From Aquimarina algiphila (GTDB lineage: Bacteria; Bacteroidota; Bacteroidia; Flavobacteriales; Flavobacteriaceae): a stretch of 64,000 nucleotides of DNA. Both the position numbers and the translations under genes were made by a program. Below, in pieces: positions 1-9,071 of this stretch. Position 1 is the first letter of the stretch, and the number at the start of each line of letters is the position of its first letter. Below the pieces are notes generated by a model that was not told the DNA's origin, did no database searches, and saw only the letters and a list, made by a program, of their open reading frames with translations. The stretch covers positions 104,715-168,714 of the forward strand of contig NZ_VLNR01000002.1 in the NCBI RefSeq assembly GCF_007489275.1, given 5' to 3'.

Positions 1-1
1 T

Positions 2-1378
2 AGCTATGGGATACCTCCAGTATATCAGTCTGCTTCAAACACAGAATTAGCAATGTCGTTTCGTGCAGATCGTGACGCACCAAATTACCACACATGGAGA
101 GGAGTTGGAAACGTATTAGCAGAAATGTACGAAACCGACTTTTTACCAAACAGCTTGCAACAAGAAGGGTTTATAATAGCAAAGATTTTTAATAGTAATG
201 GTATTAGTGTTCCTGATTGGGTTACAAACCAAGCCCTTGGAGAAATATTTGATTTTAACAAAACTCCATATGGCGGTAAACCCGGGTCTAATTTTTATTA
301 TCGTTTTGAAGTTATATTTAAACCCTCTATTGGTATACAGCTTTGGAATCAAAGTATAAATATAAATAACTTATTTGATGATCCTATACATATCGAAGGG
401 GCTTCGGCACTAGCTAGAGGTGAATCTTTTAATTTTGCTTTTAGAAAAAAAGTATATGCTTTTTCTAATGCCTTAAATCTTAATACAAGTCAAAGAGATT
501 GGCTAATTGATGATAAAAACAGGAAAGAATTTGATATTTTATATGACTTTTTTGAAAATAATGGATACAATGTTGATAATGTAGATTTTGGTAGGCAGTC
601 AATAGTAACATTTATGAATGAAAACATGATACTTCCTGTAATTTCTTTCGATCAAAATTTTCCAAGATCAACTTACATGAAAGAGATTGTCAGAATGAAT
701 AAATGGATCAGACTTTTCGGTAATCGAGAATTAGGACAATTTATTGAAGCTATAACACCAAACCTTCCAAGCCTGACAAATCAAGAATTGTATAATTTAT
801 ATAGCTTTACTTGGGAAGCACATAAAGACCTTAAATTAGCATATTATAGAATTCCAATTGAAACAGTTGTGGTCTTCCAACCATTTGTAGAACTTATTCT
901 TTTTGATACAGGAATTGGGGTAGCGATTGCATTATTAGAAAAACTCCCCGCAGCAATTAGATCGGCAGAGATACTAGCAATAATTAATCGTTTAAGATCA
1001 GCGTCTCAATTTGGAGAATTAAAACACGCCAAAACATTTGGAATTAACACATACAATTCATTAGTTAGCACATTTAAAGCTTTGGGGTTGTCAAGGTTAA
1101 AAATGGGGGTTCAATTTCATCATTTATTTGAACAACGATTTGTGACACAATTAAAAGCATTACTAGGAGCAAATACAGGGAAATGGGAAAGTGTAGTTTT
1201 AACAGTAGAAGAACACCAAAAAATTACCCAAGCATGGAGAAGAATAATTGGGTATAATGGACAAGCAGTAGGAACAAGTGGAAAAGTCACAGCTACAGCA
1301 ACACTAGCAGACATTCAAGCAGCAGCTAAAGAAGTATATAAAAATTATCCAGAAATATTAAAAGCACTAGGACTATGA
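2..1378 (+). CDS. C-terminal part of a putative polymorphic toxin (HNH-like), 5' end outside window
   Basis: The reading frame is open to the left edge, so this is the 3' part of a longer gene; the first internal ATG is at 53. Most of the visible protein is not recognisable. A hydrophobic segment (about residues 275-300 counted from 53) precedes a C-terminal domain with the motif FHHLFEQRF, followed by a helical EEHQKITQAWRRI segment. A His-His pair in this context is typical of HNH/WHH-type toxin nucleases at the C-termini of polymorphic toxins (family knowledge). The next gene overlaps by 4 bp (ATGA), the usual toxin-immunity arrangement. Nuclease activity is inferred, not shown; the delivery part of the protein is outside the window. 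Confidence 0.55.
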   Translation, partial: SYGIPPVYQSASNTELAMSFRADRDAPNYHTWRGVGNVLAEMYETDFLPNSLQQEGFIIAKIFNSNGISVPDWVTNQALGEIFDFNKTPYGGKPGSNFYYRFEVIFKPSIGIQLWNQSININNLFDDPIHIEGASALARGESFNFAFRKKVYAFSNALNLNTSQRDWLIDDKNRKEFDILYDFFENNGYNVDNVDFGRQSIVTFMNENMILPVISFDQNFPRSTYMKEIVRMNKWIRLFGNRELGQFIEAITPNLPSLTNQELYNLYSFTWEAHKDLKLAYYRIPIETVVVFQPFVELILFDTGIGVAIALLEKLPAAIRSAEILAIINRLRSASQFGELKHAKTFGINTYNSLVSTFKALGLSRLKMGVQFHHLFEQRFVTQLKALLGANTGKWESVVLTVEEHQKITQAWRRIIGYNGQAVGTSGKVTATATLADIQAAAKEVYKNYPEILKALGL

Positions 1379-2226
1379 TAAAAAAACACAGCATATTTGC
1401 GAATTGGAGAAAAAAAGATGTTGACTTTTTAGCAAATCTTGGAATCACAATTGAAGAAGGTTATTTTTCTTTTCTTATTGAAGAGGGGTCTGTTTACAAC
1501 GAAATAATAAAGCATTACACTGAAAATAAAGGTTTTTTTGTAAACAGAACACCTAAAGAATTTTCAAGCAAATTTGCTGTGGTTGAGTTTTCTATGGAAG
1601 AATTGGACAATTCAAAGTATTTCGTTTTACAAAACATAGGAAAACCAAAAGGGTATCCCTTTCCTAAAAACAACTTTGACAAAATGACCGAAGAAACATA
1701 TACAAATTATTGTAAAAAATGTGAATCTAATCGTCAACAAAAAGCTCCTTTTAAAATAGAAAAAGAGCCTAAATTGTCTAAAAACCAAGTAAACTTTTCT
1801 TTCCATACAATTTTTGATGAAATGTTTTTTAATATAGATTTTTTCCAAGAGGTTTTAAAACCTCTTGGATTAAAATCTAAAGAAGTTTTAATTGGGAACA
1901 CAGGTGTTCCTTCTAAAAATGTTGTTCAGCTCATAATTCCAGAAGCAGAAAGCTCTTTGTTATTAGATAATTCTGTATATGATATAAATACCTCCTGTGA
2001 AATTTGTGATACAAAAAAATATACTCAACAAATTTTAGGATTCATGCCTTCATTTAAAACGGACTTTGATTTCTTAATATGCAAAACGAAAGAATTTTTT
2101 GGAGAAACAGAAACCCGTCAGGCTATGAGGCGAATAATCATATCTAAAGAATTTTGTGACATATTAGTTAAACATAAGATAATTCATTATAACACAAATG
2201 AAATTTACCCAATAACTAATAAATAA
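1375..2226 (+). CDS. putative immunity protein for the upstream toxin
   Basis: 283 aa, no signal peptide or membrane segment, so probably cytoplasmic. It starts inside the stop codon of the preceding toxin-like gene (4-bp overlap), implying translational coupling. Two Cys pairs (YCKKC near residue 108 and CEIC near residue 210) could hold a metal. I do not recognise the family. The immunity role rests only on position and co-translation; a general hypothetical protein is the alternative. Confidence 0.45.
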   Translation: MIKKHSIFANWRKKDVDFLANLGITIEEGYFSFLIEEGSVYNEIIKHYTENKGFFVNRTPKEFSSKFAVVEFSMEELDNSKYFVLQNIGKPKGYPFPKNNFDKMTEETYTNYCKKCESNRQQKAPFKIEKEPKLSKNQVNFSFHTIFDEMFFNIDFFQEVLKPLGLKSKEVLIGNTGVPSKNVVQLIIPEAESSLLLDNSVYDINTSCEICDTKKYTQQILGFMPSFKTDFDFLICKTKEFFGETETRQAMRRIIISKEFCDILVKHKIIHYNTNEIYPITNK

Positions 2227-2291
2227 ATATTATAAAAAACCATATTCGAAGAACAATAAGAAAACTCTTATATAACCTAAACAAATAACAA

Positions 2292-2846
2292 ATGAAAAAA
2301 ACAATTCTATTATTAAGTATTATAACCGCAATGGTAATGTTTGGATGTAAATCTGATGATGAAGAAGTGCCAGAAAAATTTGATCATTTTGATTATACTC
2401 AAGAAGAAAAAAACGCAGAAATTGAAAAGATAAGGAACTACATTAAAGACAACAGCATTGAAGGAATGACAGAAACCGAGGATGGTATGTTTTATCGTAT
2501 CGAAAAAAAAGGAGAAGGACTAACTGGTGAAAATTTTCAAGATGTAACTGTTTCTTTTGAGATAAAAATTACAAGTACAGGAGAAATTGGCTTTGGACAT
2601 GGTGATAAAGATATCTATCCTAATGGTGCAATATGGGATTTTTTTGGTTTTGAAGGTCTTTATGAAGGAATAGAAGACAGTATTGAACTAATCAATGAAG
2701 GAGGTGAGATTTTTTCGATTATTCCTCCTTATATGCATATTGGCAAAAATGACCCTAATACTGGAGAAGATATATTTGAAGAACAATACGATGAAATTGT
2801 GACTCTTAAACTAGAATTAAAGCATCTTATACGATATAGAAATTAG
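2292..2846 (+). CDS. lipoprotein, FKBP-like peptidyl-prolyl isomerase-related
   Basis: 184 aa. The N-terminus is a type II signal peptide with lipobox ending FGC (Cys19) followed by KSDDEE, as in Bacteroidota lipoproteins, so it should be lipid-anchored. The core DGMFYRIEKKGEGLTG...VTVSFEI resembles the start of FKBP-type isomerase domains, and the late IPPYMHIG segment fits the same fold. The middle is divergent, so catalytic activity is uncertain. It is probably the last host gene before the phage island and is followed by a strong terminator. Confidence 0.55.
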   Translation: MKKTILLLSIITAMVMFGCKSDDEEVPEKFDHFDYTQEEKNAEIEKIRNYIKDNSIEGMTETEDGMFYRIEKKGEGLTGENFQDVTVSFEIKITSTGEIGFGHGDKDIYPNGAIWDFFGFEGLYEGIEDSIELINEGGEIFSIIPPYMHIGKNDPNTGEDIFEEQYDEIVTLKLELKHLIRYRN

Positions 2847-2940
2847 CATCTCTCTAAATATACTTAACAAAGAGGATGACCAATGGACTTTAGCAGACAA
2901 AAAATCTCTTGGAATGTATTAAGACAAACCACAAAACCCC

Positions 2941-3006
2941 ATATAGTTGAATAGTCCCAACTATATTAAAGGCGGGGTTAACTCCCCCTAGTTCCCCGCC
3001 TTTTTA
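2941..3006 (+). terminator. tandem hairpins ending in a rho-independent terminator
   Basis: A 9-bp inverted repeat (2941-2949 with 2958-2966) is followed by a 9-bp GC-rich stem (2969-2977 with 2994-3002) and a TTTTT run. The second hairpin is a classic intrinsic terminator for the rightward host genes. It marks the left host side of the phage island. Confidence 0.8.
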
Positions 3007-3042
3007 TTCCTTTAACAAGAGTTAATTACCCCCTCAACCTTT

Positions 3043-3063
3043 GCGTATAGACAATCTATACGC
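3043..3063. repeat. perfect inverted repeat at the left host/phage junction
   Basis: GCGTATAGA, a 3-nt spacer, then TCTATACGC: a perfect 9-bp inverted repeat between the host terminator and the phage terminator. It could be a recombination or attachment core, a protein site or simply an RNA hairpin. No matching copy was seen near 36.3 kb. Confidence 0.5.
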
Positions 3064-3067
3064 TACT

Positions 3068-3100
3068 AAAAAGGGAAGTTGTTGTGTACTTCCCTTTTTT
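3068..3100 (-). terminator. bidirectional terminator closing the late phage operon
   Basis: A 12-bp stem (3068-3079 with 3088-3099) with A-run on one side and T-run on the other, directly after the portal stop codon at 3101. On the minus strand it ends the 18135-3101 operon, showing that portal is the last gene of that transcript rather than a gene cut off by the junction. Confidence 0.8.
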
Positions 3101-5539
3101 CTATTGCTGCGGTGTTGTTCTTGGTTGAAGAGACTGTGCGGCATCCTTTATATTAAATCTGTTTTCAAAATTGATAGGCGCAGAATTTTCTTGTTGTCTT
3201 TGAGAGATCATTTTACTCATGTTTGTATCAATCAAATCCTGCCTTTTGTCTTTACGATCTTCCTTGTACATTGTCTCTTGTTCTCGACCTAAAGACTTTA
3301 ATTTTTCTACAAAAATCTCAACTTGATATTCGCGTTCTTCTTTGGCTTGGTTGACTTTGTTTAGTTCTGCCTGTTTCATAACCTCAATCATTGCCTTTTC
3401 CTTTTCTAGTTGAACGGCTAATTGTGTCTCAAACTGCATGGTTTCTCGCTTGGCTTGTTCCGCTTGCATTGCTGCTTGTGCATTGCTTTGCGATTGGGCT
3501 TGTATTTGTCGCATTTGTTCTTCCTCTTTCTCCTTCATGCTCTTTTTTCTGCGATAGGTCAAATATGTTTCTGCCTGTTTGATATTCATTAGCGCAATAC
3601 GTTCGGCTTTGATCTTATCGTCTACAGTTATAGAACCTTCTTGTAGGGCTATTCCCATACTTTCCTTAAACTCCTGCATTTCTACTTCGGTAGGTAGCAT
3701 TTGTATGATAAAACCGAACTCATGCAAATGGCGATCTTCCAAGGCTCTTACGGCTTCAAGGTTTTGAGAACCTACGGCATTAGTGTATACATCTTTTAGG
3801 TCTTTGCCAAACCGGAAAATATCACCAAGGCGTGTACTAATGGTTTCACAGGTTTTTTTAGTGATCTCCATAGAAGCGTCAACGATCCCCTGTGTAGCGG
3901 TATTAGATTGCAGGATTTGCATTTGTTGTACTCCTACAAGGGTATCGCTTGGTGTACTCCCGTCACGGGCTGCATTTACTCCTGTTAAGTCTCGGATAAT
4001 ATTATAGTAGTGTAGCCAAGCTCGTACTAATTGCTCAAGCTTTGTGGACTGCGCACTTGTTGGGGTTCTAAGGGCAGCACGATCTTTTATCCCTTCGTCG
4101 CCTAAATCCGCACGGGTACTAAAGACGATACCTTTAGAGTTAAACAGGTTTAAAGCATCTTCCCACGTAAGCTTTTTCCCGCTTTTCGTGCTTAGTTCTG
4201 CCAGCATATCAATATCAATTTCTACACCGTCTGGGCGTAACTCTGCGATAAGTTGCTGCGTCTTTAAGTGTATACGTTGCATCTGTCCGTCAATAGGCTC
4301 GATAGTGTCTACAAAAGAGTTTAGTCTATTGTTATAAATATTGCTAGATCGTGCAATAAAACAAGGCATTGCACGGTTGTTTTTGTCTCTGGCAAGGATT
4401 TCACTTTCTTTATATCCGTAGATATAATCAGAACCCATAATAAAATTCCCCTCGTACCATGTGTCTAGTGTTTTGGCAACACGTTCATTCTCGCTACGTT
4501 TAGAGGTATATGTAGATTCACGTTTAACCATTGTGAAACTACCATGTTTGTTTTTGCGCTTTTTATAGGTTATGTTTTTAGAGGTTCTAAAAGTGAAGCG
4601 TAGCACGTTGATTTTGTAATTTAAAACCTCGTTTATTTTTACTCTCCTAAAGTCTAAAATAGTTTGCCCTTGGTTCGTGTTTTGGGTTGCGTATTTCTCT
4701 GCTATTTTTCTAAGTGTCGCCTCGTCATAACCAGACTCTTGTTGTATTTGGCTCAAGGTTATGGTATCTACTTCAGCAAAATAATGAGCGTCACTAAAAT
4801 CTTTCTTACGCACGTAGGAGTGTATGAAGTTTTCTATGTCTACATACTTGACAACAACCCCGTTATATTTATCGGTATAGACACGTACAACGCCCAAAGC
4901 ATTTTCTACGATATCCTTATCCACCATTTCCTTAATTAACTTCCAGTTGTTTGTGCTTTTTACGTATTTAATTAGCAGTTCTTCGGCTATCTCTATTTTA
5001 GGCTTAAAGGCTAACTCGGTATGCATTTCGATATCCTCATTATCCTCTGGGATATATCCTTCATCCCTTAGATCGATCCCTAACATTTGGTTTGCCTTTT
5101 CTAGCATAGGGGCGGCAACCATTTTCTTTTTTAAACCTTCTTTAAATTTCTTTTTCTCTAAGGCTGCGGTGCTGTCTATTGCGGAAATATCAAGGCGGTA
5201 CAAATCTTCACGAATACCGTTAGCCACGATATCCACGAACTTACCCGCAATATTAAGGGGCGACCAATCCATGTTCATGTAGTTTAAATCCCCTTGATTT
5301 CTTGCGGCTATATTTTTATCACGGTCAATACTTTGTTTCCCTCTGGAGAACAAGCGATTTTGCACAATACGTTCCCTACGGTTTTTGTAATCCGCACCGT
5401 TACTAATCATGCCCCCGTTAAACCACTCTAAAGAGATTGCTTTAGCCGCCTGTAGCCCGTATGCGTCCCCTTTTTTTTCTTCGTCGGATGCTAACGGGTC
5501 AGGGAAATAATCCCTTTTCATTTTTGTTTCCATGTCCAT
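3101..5539 (-). CDS. phage portal protein
   Basis: 812 aa. Portals form the dodecameric DNA channel at one capsid vertex and dock the terminase. The length, the position directly downstream of TerL (3-bp gap) and the content fit the large portals of crAss-like podoviruses: an N-terminal region with KFVDIVANGIREDL, a central mixed region with WYEGNFIMGSDYIYGY, and a long Gln/Glu/Lys-rich coiled coil at about residues 660-770. The ORF looks intact, with terminator immediately after it. No capsid gene follows, which is unexpected for an active phage. Confidence 0.8.
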   Translation of the reverse strand: MDMETKMKRDYFPDPLASDEEKKGDAYGLQAAKAISLEWFNGGMISNGADYKNRRERIVQNRLFSRGKQSIDRDKNIAARNQGDLNYMNMDWSPLNIAGKFVDIVANGIREDLYRLDISAIDSTAALEKKKFKEGLKKKMVAAPMLEKANQMLGIDLRDEGYIPEDNEDIEMHTELAFKPKIEIAEELLIKYVKSTNNWKLIKEMVDKDIVENALGVVRVYTDKYNGVVVKYVDIENFIHSYVRKKDFSDAHYFAEVDTITLSQIQQESGYDEATLRKIAEKYATQNTNQGQTILDFRRVKINEVLNYKINVLRFTFRTSKNITYKKRKNKHGSFTMVKRESTYTSKRSENERVAKTLDTWYEGNFIMGSDYIYGYKESEILARDKNNRAMPCFIARSSNIYNNRLNSFVDTIEPIDGQMQRIHLKTQQLIAELRPDGVEIDIDMLAELSTKSGKKLTWEDALNLFNSKGIVFSTRADLGDEGIKDRAALRTPTSAQSTKLEQLVRAWLHYYNIIRDLTGVNAARDGSTPSDTLVGVQQMQILQSNTATQGIVDASMEITKKTCETISTRLGDIFRFGKDLKDVYTNAVGSQNLEAVRALEDRHLHEFGFIIQMLPTEVEMQEFKESMGIALQEGSITVDDKIKAERIALMNIKQAETYLTYRRKKSMKEKEEEQMRQIQAQSQSNAQAAMQAEQAKRETMQFETQLAVQLEKEKAMIEVMKQAELNKVNQAKEEREYQVEIFVEKLKSLGREQETMYKEDRKDKRQDLIDTNMSKMISQRQQENSAPINFENRFNIKDAAQSLQPRTTPQQ

Positions 5540-5542
5540 AGC

Positions 5543-7783
5543 CTATGCCTTTAATACGCTTACAGTTCCCTTGTTATTCCAAGTAGAAAGCTGTAACACT
5601 CGTTTTTTTACTACTCTTGTTGGTGCTGCGGTCAATTTTTGGTTTGCTAATAATGCTAGGCTTGAACTTATATATGCATCGTATTTTGTTCTCTTCTCTG
5701 GGTCTACATCTTTCCAGTGGGTTAAGGTTCTGGAAAAAGGCATTGTTCCCATTTCCCCTGTGGGTCTATAGGTGTTTGTTCTGGCAACTCCTACATAATC
5801 GTTAATGTGAGATTCAACCGCATAAAACTGTGCGTCTGCAATTTTATTTCCTTGTGCGGGGACACCTCCGAACTCTTTTTCCGTAGGGCTTAATTCATTC
5901 CATTTTAGTCCTGGTCTATTCATGGAGAATCCTCTGTAACCTCTATTGTATAAGACAGTTAGGAATTTCTCATTTGATAATTCTATCAAAGTTGGCATGG
6001 AAAAGTAGCGCATTGCAAGTATCATGTCCTCGAAAAAATGCTCGACTTTTGCGGGTCGATCTATGTATTCTAAAACAAACTGATTGCATGGCGCACCCAC
6101 CATATTGTATTTTGTATAAAGGTGAATAGAGCCTTTAGAACCTCTTTTGTCAACGGTCTGACTTCTATTGTATGGATCACAACCAAAAGCCCCTACGTGT
6201 TCCGCTTTAGGGTGTCTGGAATATACCCCGCGAACGGTCTTCCACTCAAATTGATTTCTAATCTCTTTGGGGGGATGCCACGTAAGAAAAAACCGTCCAT
6301 TCTTATCAGGATTCCACTGTGCCTCGCTGTCCTTAATGCCGTCTTTCCAATAAAAATTTCCTCGTTGTACATAGTCTTTTGGTAACTCTTTTTCGTTATG
6401 ATCTAGTTGCTCGTAGATTTTCATTATATCAAATCGACAATCCCCTGCTTCATCTCTAAAGGCGTGTTCTTCTTTCCTTGGGAATTGCCGTAAATGTTCG
6501 TTATAGTCAATTGCGTTGCTCTCTAAGGCTTGCAGTTCATTATCTAAATATGTATTTGATCCACAGGTAACTTTTTCCCCAAACTCATTATAAAGAAATG
6601 TCTCTGGATCATTAGGAATACTAAACCCATATTGATCGAAAAACCCTTCATATCCATATTGTGCGGGAATGAATAAATGATATAATCCTGAAACCGTTTG
6701 ACCGTTTTTTGTTCTTTGGGTAGGATCAGAATCATAGTATATATTTTTGAATTCTAAACCTCCCTTGCTCATAGCGTTAACGGTTGATCCCACTAAACTT
6801 TTTCCCACAATACGGCTACCTAAACGGTGCGAGGTTTTTATAATACTCCAGTACCGATCAAAAGGCGTTTCTTTAGGGAATTTTCCGGCTTCATCGATTG
6901 CGGATCGTAACACCCGTTCCCCATCCATTGCGTTTAATACCGTTGAGTAGTATTTAATTGTAGTGTCTAGTCCTTCGTTCATTTTCTTTGTTGAGGACGA
7001 ACTACGTTTACGGGTGGGTTCTGATAAGATCAATTCTTTTTTCGGGGTGGTTGTACCGTCCCAAACAGGTTGAAAAAATGGAGGTAATTTTTTAAAGGCT
7101 CGGATTAGTCGCCCAAACATCGAACGGGCATCTTCTCCGGTTTTAGAAATAATTCCACACAGTCCGTTTTCGGTTCTGGTGGCTATTTCCAATTGTTCCC
7201 CGATACATAATGCTGTCCATCCCCAACGTCTATTTTTTACATAACAGATCCCGTAACATCTTTGGTCTGCTTTACAAGCCTCCCAATACAACATAAGTTC
7301 ATTTTGTATCACTCTAAAAGTAGGATAACCTTCATCGAGTTTTACCCAATTCAAAAAGAAATACATTGTACCTGTAATGTATTGTGTTTTGCCTCCAATA
7401 TTTATAAAAAGCCCGTTATCTCTACGATGCCATTGTCGCTCTATATACGACTCATATGCTTTATCAAATTGGGTTTCTTCCGTTAATCCTTTAGGTAGCG
7501 GGTCACGTTGCCATTTTTGGTTATGAGGTGCAAGATCATGGTTGAGTATTTCCTTTTTTAAAGGGGTGGCGGGTAGTGCAATTTTAATAGAATTGATGGT
7601 AATTATTTTCCCTATTGTCCCATCTTTGCTAATCACAACAATATCGTATTCAGGCTCATATCCATATTTCCAAGACTTCGCTTTATTGCGCATACGCACT
7701 GTAGTTCGTGGAACTATAGTGTTGTCTTTTTCCATATGTCCTAAATAGTTAATCACCCTAATTTTGCTTTTCGTTTTGTCCAA
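5543..7783 (-). CDS. phage terminase large subunit (TerL)
   Basis: 746 aa motor and nuclease that packages DNA through the portal. An N-terminal segment (about 127-160, with GGKTQYITG) is typical of crAss-like TerLs. A Walker A-like loop KNRRWGWTA lies at about 183-191 and a Walker B-like VLRSAIDEAGK at about 291-301. The C-terminal RuvC-like nuclease begins with GAFGCDPYN (Asp536). The Walker A loop lacks the usual GK[ST] ending, as in many divergent TerLs. A start at 7735 (Met17) would avoid the 31-bp overlap with the upstream gene and may be the true one. Confidence 0.85.
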   Translation of the reverse strand: MDKTKSKIRVINYLGHMEKDNTIVPRTTVRMRNKAKSWKYGYEPEYDIVVISKDGTIGKIITINSIKIALPATPLKKEILNHDLAPHNQKWQRDPLPKGLTEETQFDKAYESYIERQWHRRDNGLFINIGGKTQYITGTMYFFLNWVKLDEGYPTFRVIQNELMLYWEACKADQRCYGICYVKNRRWGWTALCIGEQLEIATRTENGLCGIISKTGEDARSMFGRLIRAFKKLPPFFQPVWDGTTTPKKELILSEPTRKRSSSSTKKMNEGLDTTIKYYSTVLNAMDGERVLRSAIDEAGKFPKETPFDRYWSIIKTSHRLGSRIVGKSLVGSTVNAMSKGGLEFKNIYYDSDPTQRTKNGQTVSGLYHLFIPAQYGYEGFFDQYGFSIPNDPETFLYNEFGEKVTCGSNTYLDNELQALESNAIDYNEHLRQFPRKEEHAFRDEAGDCRFDIMKIYEQLDHNEKELPKDYVQRGNFYWKDGIKDSEAQWNPDKNGRFFLTWHPPKEIRNQFEWKTVRGVYSRHPKAEHVGAFGCDPYNRSQTVDKRGSKGSIHLYTKYNMVGAPCNQFVLEYIDRPAKVEHFFEDMILAMRYFSMPTLIELSNEKFLTVLYNRGYRGFSMNRPGLKWNELSPTEKEFGGVPAQGNKIADAQFYAVESHINDYVGVARTNTYRPTGEMGTMPFSRTLTHWKDVDPEKRTKYDAYISSSLALLANQKLTAAPTRVVKKRVLQLSTWNNKGTVSVLKA

Positions 7784-8280
7784 TTCATAATGACTGTTTC
7801 ATCCTTAGAATCGTCCTCGCTTTCTCCTATTAATATTTTCTCTAATTCATCTACTTTTTTAGAAGCCCATACTGCGTGTTCTGCGGCTAGTCTTCTCGAT
7901 ACAAGTGCGGATTTCATCCCGCTTTCTTTTAGTTTTTTACTTATGGTTTTATCGACGATATCTAAATTATTGTCTACCATTCCTTTTAATTCTTTGATTA
8001 GGCGGGGGATCACTTTTGTTAAATATGTGAGATCAGAAAAAGCGTCTTTTTCTTCGTCCCCTCCCAATTCAAATTTCATTCGCCCTATTTCTTTGGCTGA
8101 CCATATCACATCTTCGACGGCTAATTTTCTTGATTCTAAAGCCGCCTTTAACTCGTTTTCTTTGGTGGCAGGATCAATGTTTTTACTGACCACTTCCAAA
8201 CTATTTTCTAGCATGGTTTTTAGTTTCGCCACTAGATCGGGTAAGGTTTCTTTGTAATATGATTTGCGTTTTGTTTTCAT
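7753..8280 (-). CDS. helical protein with internal duplication; candidate small terminase subunit
   Basis: 175 aa, almost entirely charged helix. Two copies of one module are visible: NSLEVVSKNI...LAVEDVIWSAKEI (about 28-75) and NNLDIVDKTI...LAAEHAVWASKKV (about 103-150). It sits directly upstream of TerL, where small terminase subunits are usual, and helical oligomeric DNA-binding proteins fill that role. No helix-turn-helix is obvious, so the TerS call is positional inference. It starts inside the stop region of the preceding gene (4-bp overlap). Confidence 0.4.
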   Translation of the reverse strand: MKTKRKSYYKETLPDLVAKLKTMLENSLEVVSKNIDPATKENELKAALESRKLAVEDVIWSAKEIGRMKFELGGDEEKDAFSDLTYLTKVIPRLIKELKGMVDNNLDIVDKTISKKLKESGMKSALVSRRLAAEHAVWASKKVDELEKILIGESEDDSKDETVIMNWTKRKAKLG

Positions 8281-8900
8281 GTCACTACAGCTAACAAATC
8301 CCTATTATCCATACAATAGTATACCTCACCATCTAGTCTAAATTCATAATCTCCAAAGTCCACGAAAAAAACCTTATCGCCTTTTTTTACTCCTTGCTCT
8401 TTTAGTTCATCATTTAGATATTTCACATGACCATATTGTTGTATATATCCGTGTGTATTTGATTCTATTTTTGTGTTATAAAAGTTATCCGGTAAGGAGA
8501 ATCCTTTTATTTGGTAATCTTCTTTCTTTGCCTTTATGGGTTGCACTAAAACATGAATATGATTGCATTGCCATTCATCTTGTGGCGTTGCTCTGTACAT
8601 TACAATGAGATCGTTCTCAATCCGGTAATGTCCTTTTTCCTTATCCATTAAATAAATAGGGTCTGTTTTAACCCCTTTATATACTTGGTACATCAGTACG
8701 GTATGGACGACTAAAACCTCATAGCCCACTTTTATTTTAGTGACATAATCCCTTGGCACTGCAATTACTTTTCCTATACGATTGGTATGTCTTGTCTTAT
8801 CAAAAGACGGGTCTATATCCAAGGTTAATGTCCCATAGGTTACTTTATCTTTGAGTGGTTTTTTTATCTCAACGGTGAATTCATTTAAGGCTTTTAGCAT
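8277..8900 (-). CDS. GroES-like co-chaperonin, two-barrel form
   Basis: 207 aa. The C-terminus (VKKGDKVFFVDFGDYEFRL...CMDNRDLLAVV) matches the pattern of the GroES/Cpn10 barrel. The N-terminal PLKDKV...GKVIAVP...VGYEVLVVHT looks like a second, diverged copy. Phage GroES homologues such as T4 gp31 adapt host GroEL for folding of virion proteins (established). It is located in the virion operon just before TerS/TerL. A separate, single-domain GroES-like protein is encoded at 19271-19558. Confidence 0.6.
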   Translation of the reverse strand: MLKALNEFTVEIKKPLKDKVTYGTLTLDIDPSFDKTRHTNRIGKVIAVPRDYVTKIKVGYEVLVVHTVLMYQVYKGVKTDPIYLMDKEKGHYRIENDLIVMYRATPQDEWQCNHIHVLVQPIKAKKEDYQIKGFSLPDNFYNTKIESNTHGYIQQYGHVKYLNDELKEQGVKKGDKVFFVDFGDYEFRLDGEVYYCMDNRDLLAVVT

Positions 8901-9061
8901 TTGGATTCTTTGTTTTTTTGCCCTTCAAACCAGTTCCAAAAATCTGCGTGTGTTACTTGTCTTTTATTTTCAAGATTCACTAAATTATTTTCCCTTGAGT
9001 TTGATAACATATAGTTTCCAAAAGCGGTTAATTGTTCGATTGTAAAAGTTTCTGTTTCCAT
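8894..9061 (-). CDS. small phage protein
   Basis: 55 aa ORF read on the minus strand from ATG at 9061, ending with 7 bp of overlap into the GroES-like gene. It is hydrophilic, with an aromatic cluster HADFWNWFEG near the C-terminus. It fills the only gap in the late operon and is in the same direction, so it is probably real; function unknown. Confidence 0.5.
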   Translation of the reverse strand: METETFTIEQLTAFGNYMLSNSRENNLVNLENKRQVTHADFWNWFEGQKNKESKC

Positions 9062-9071
9062 ATTTTTTGTT

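Noticed and set aside
7790..8257. Long plus-strand ORF (155 aa) opposite the TerS candidate
   Set aside because: Antisense shadow: Ser/Phe-rich low-complexity product, opposite to an operon with coupled starts.
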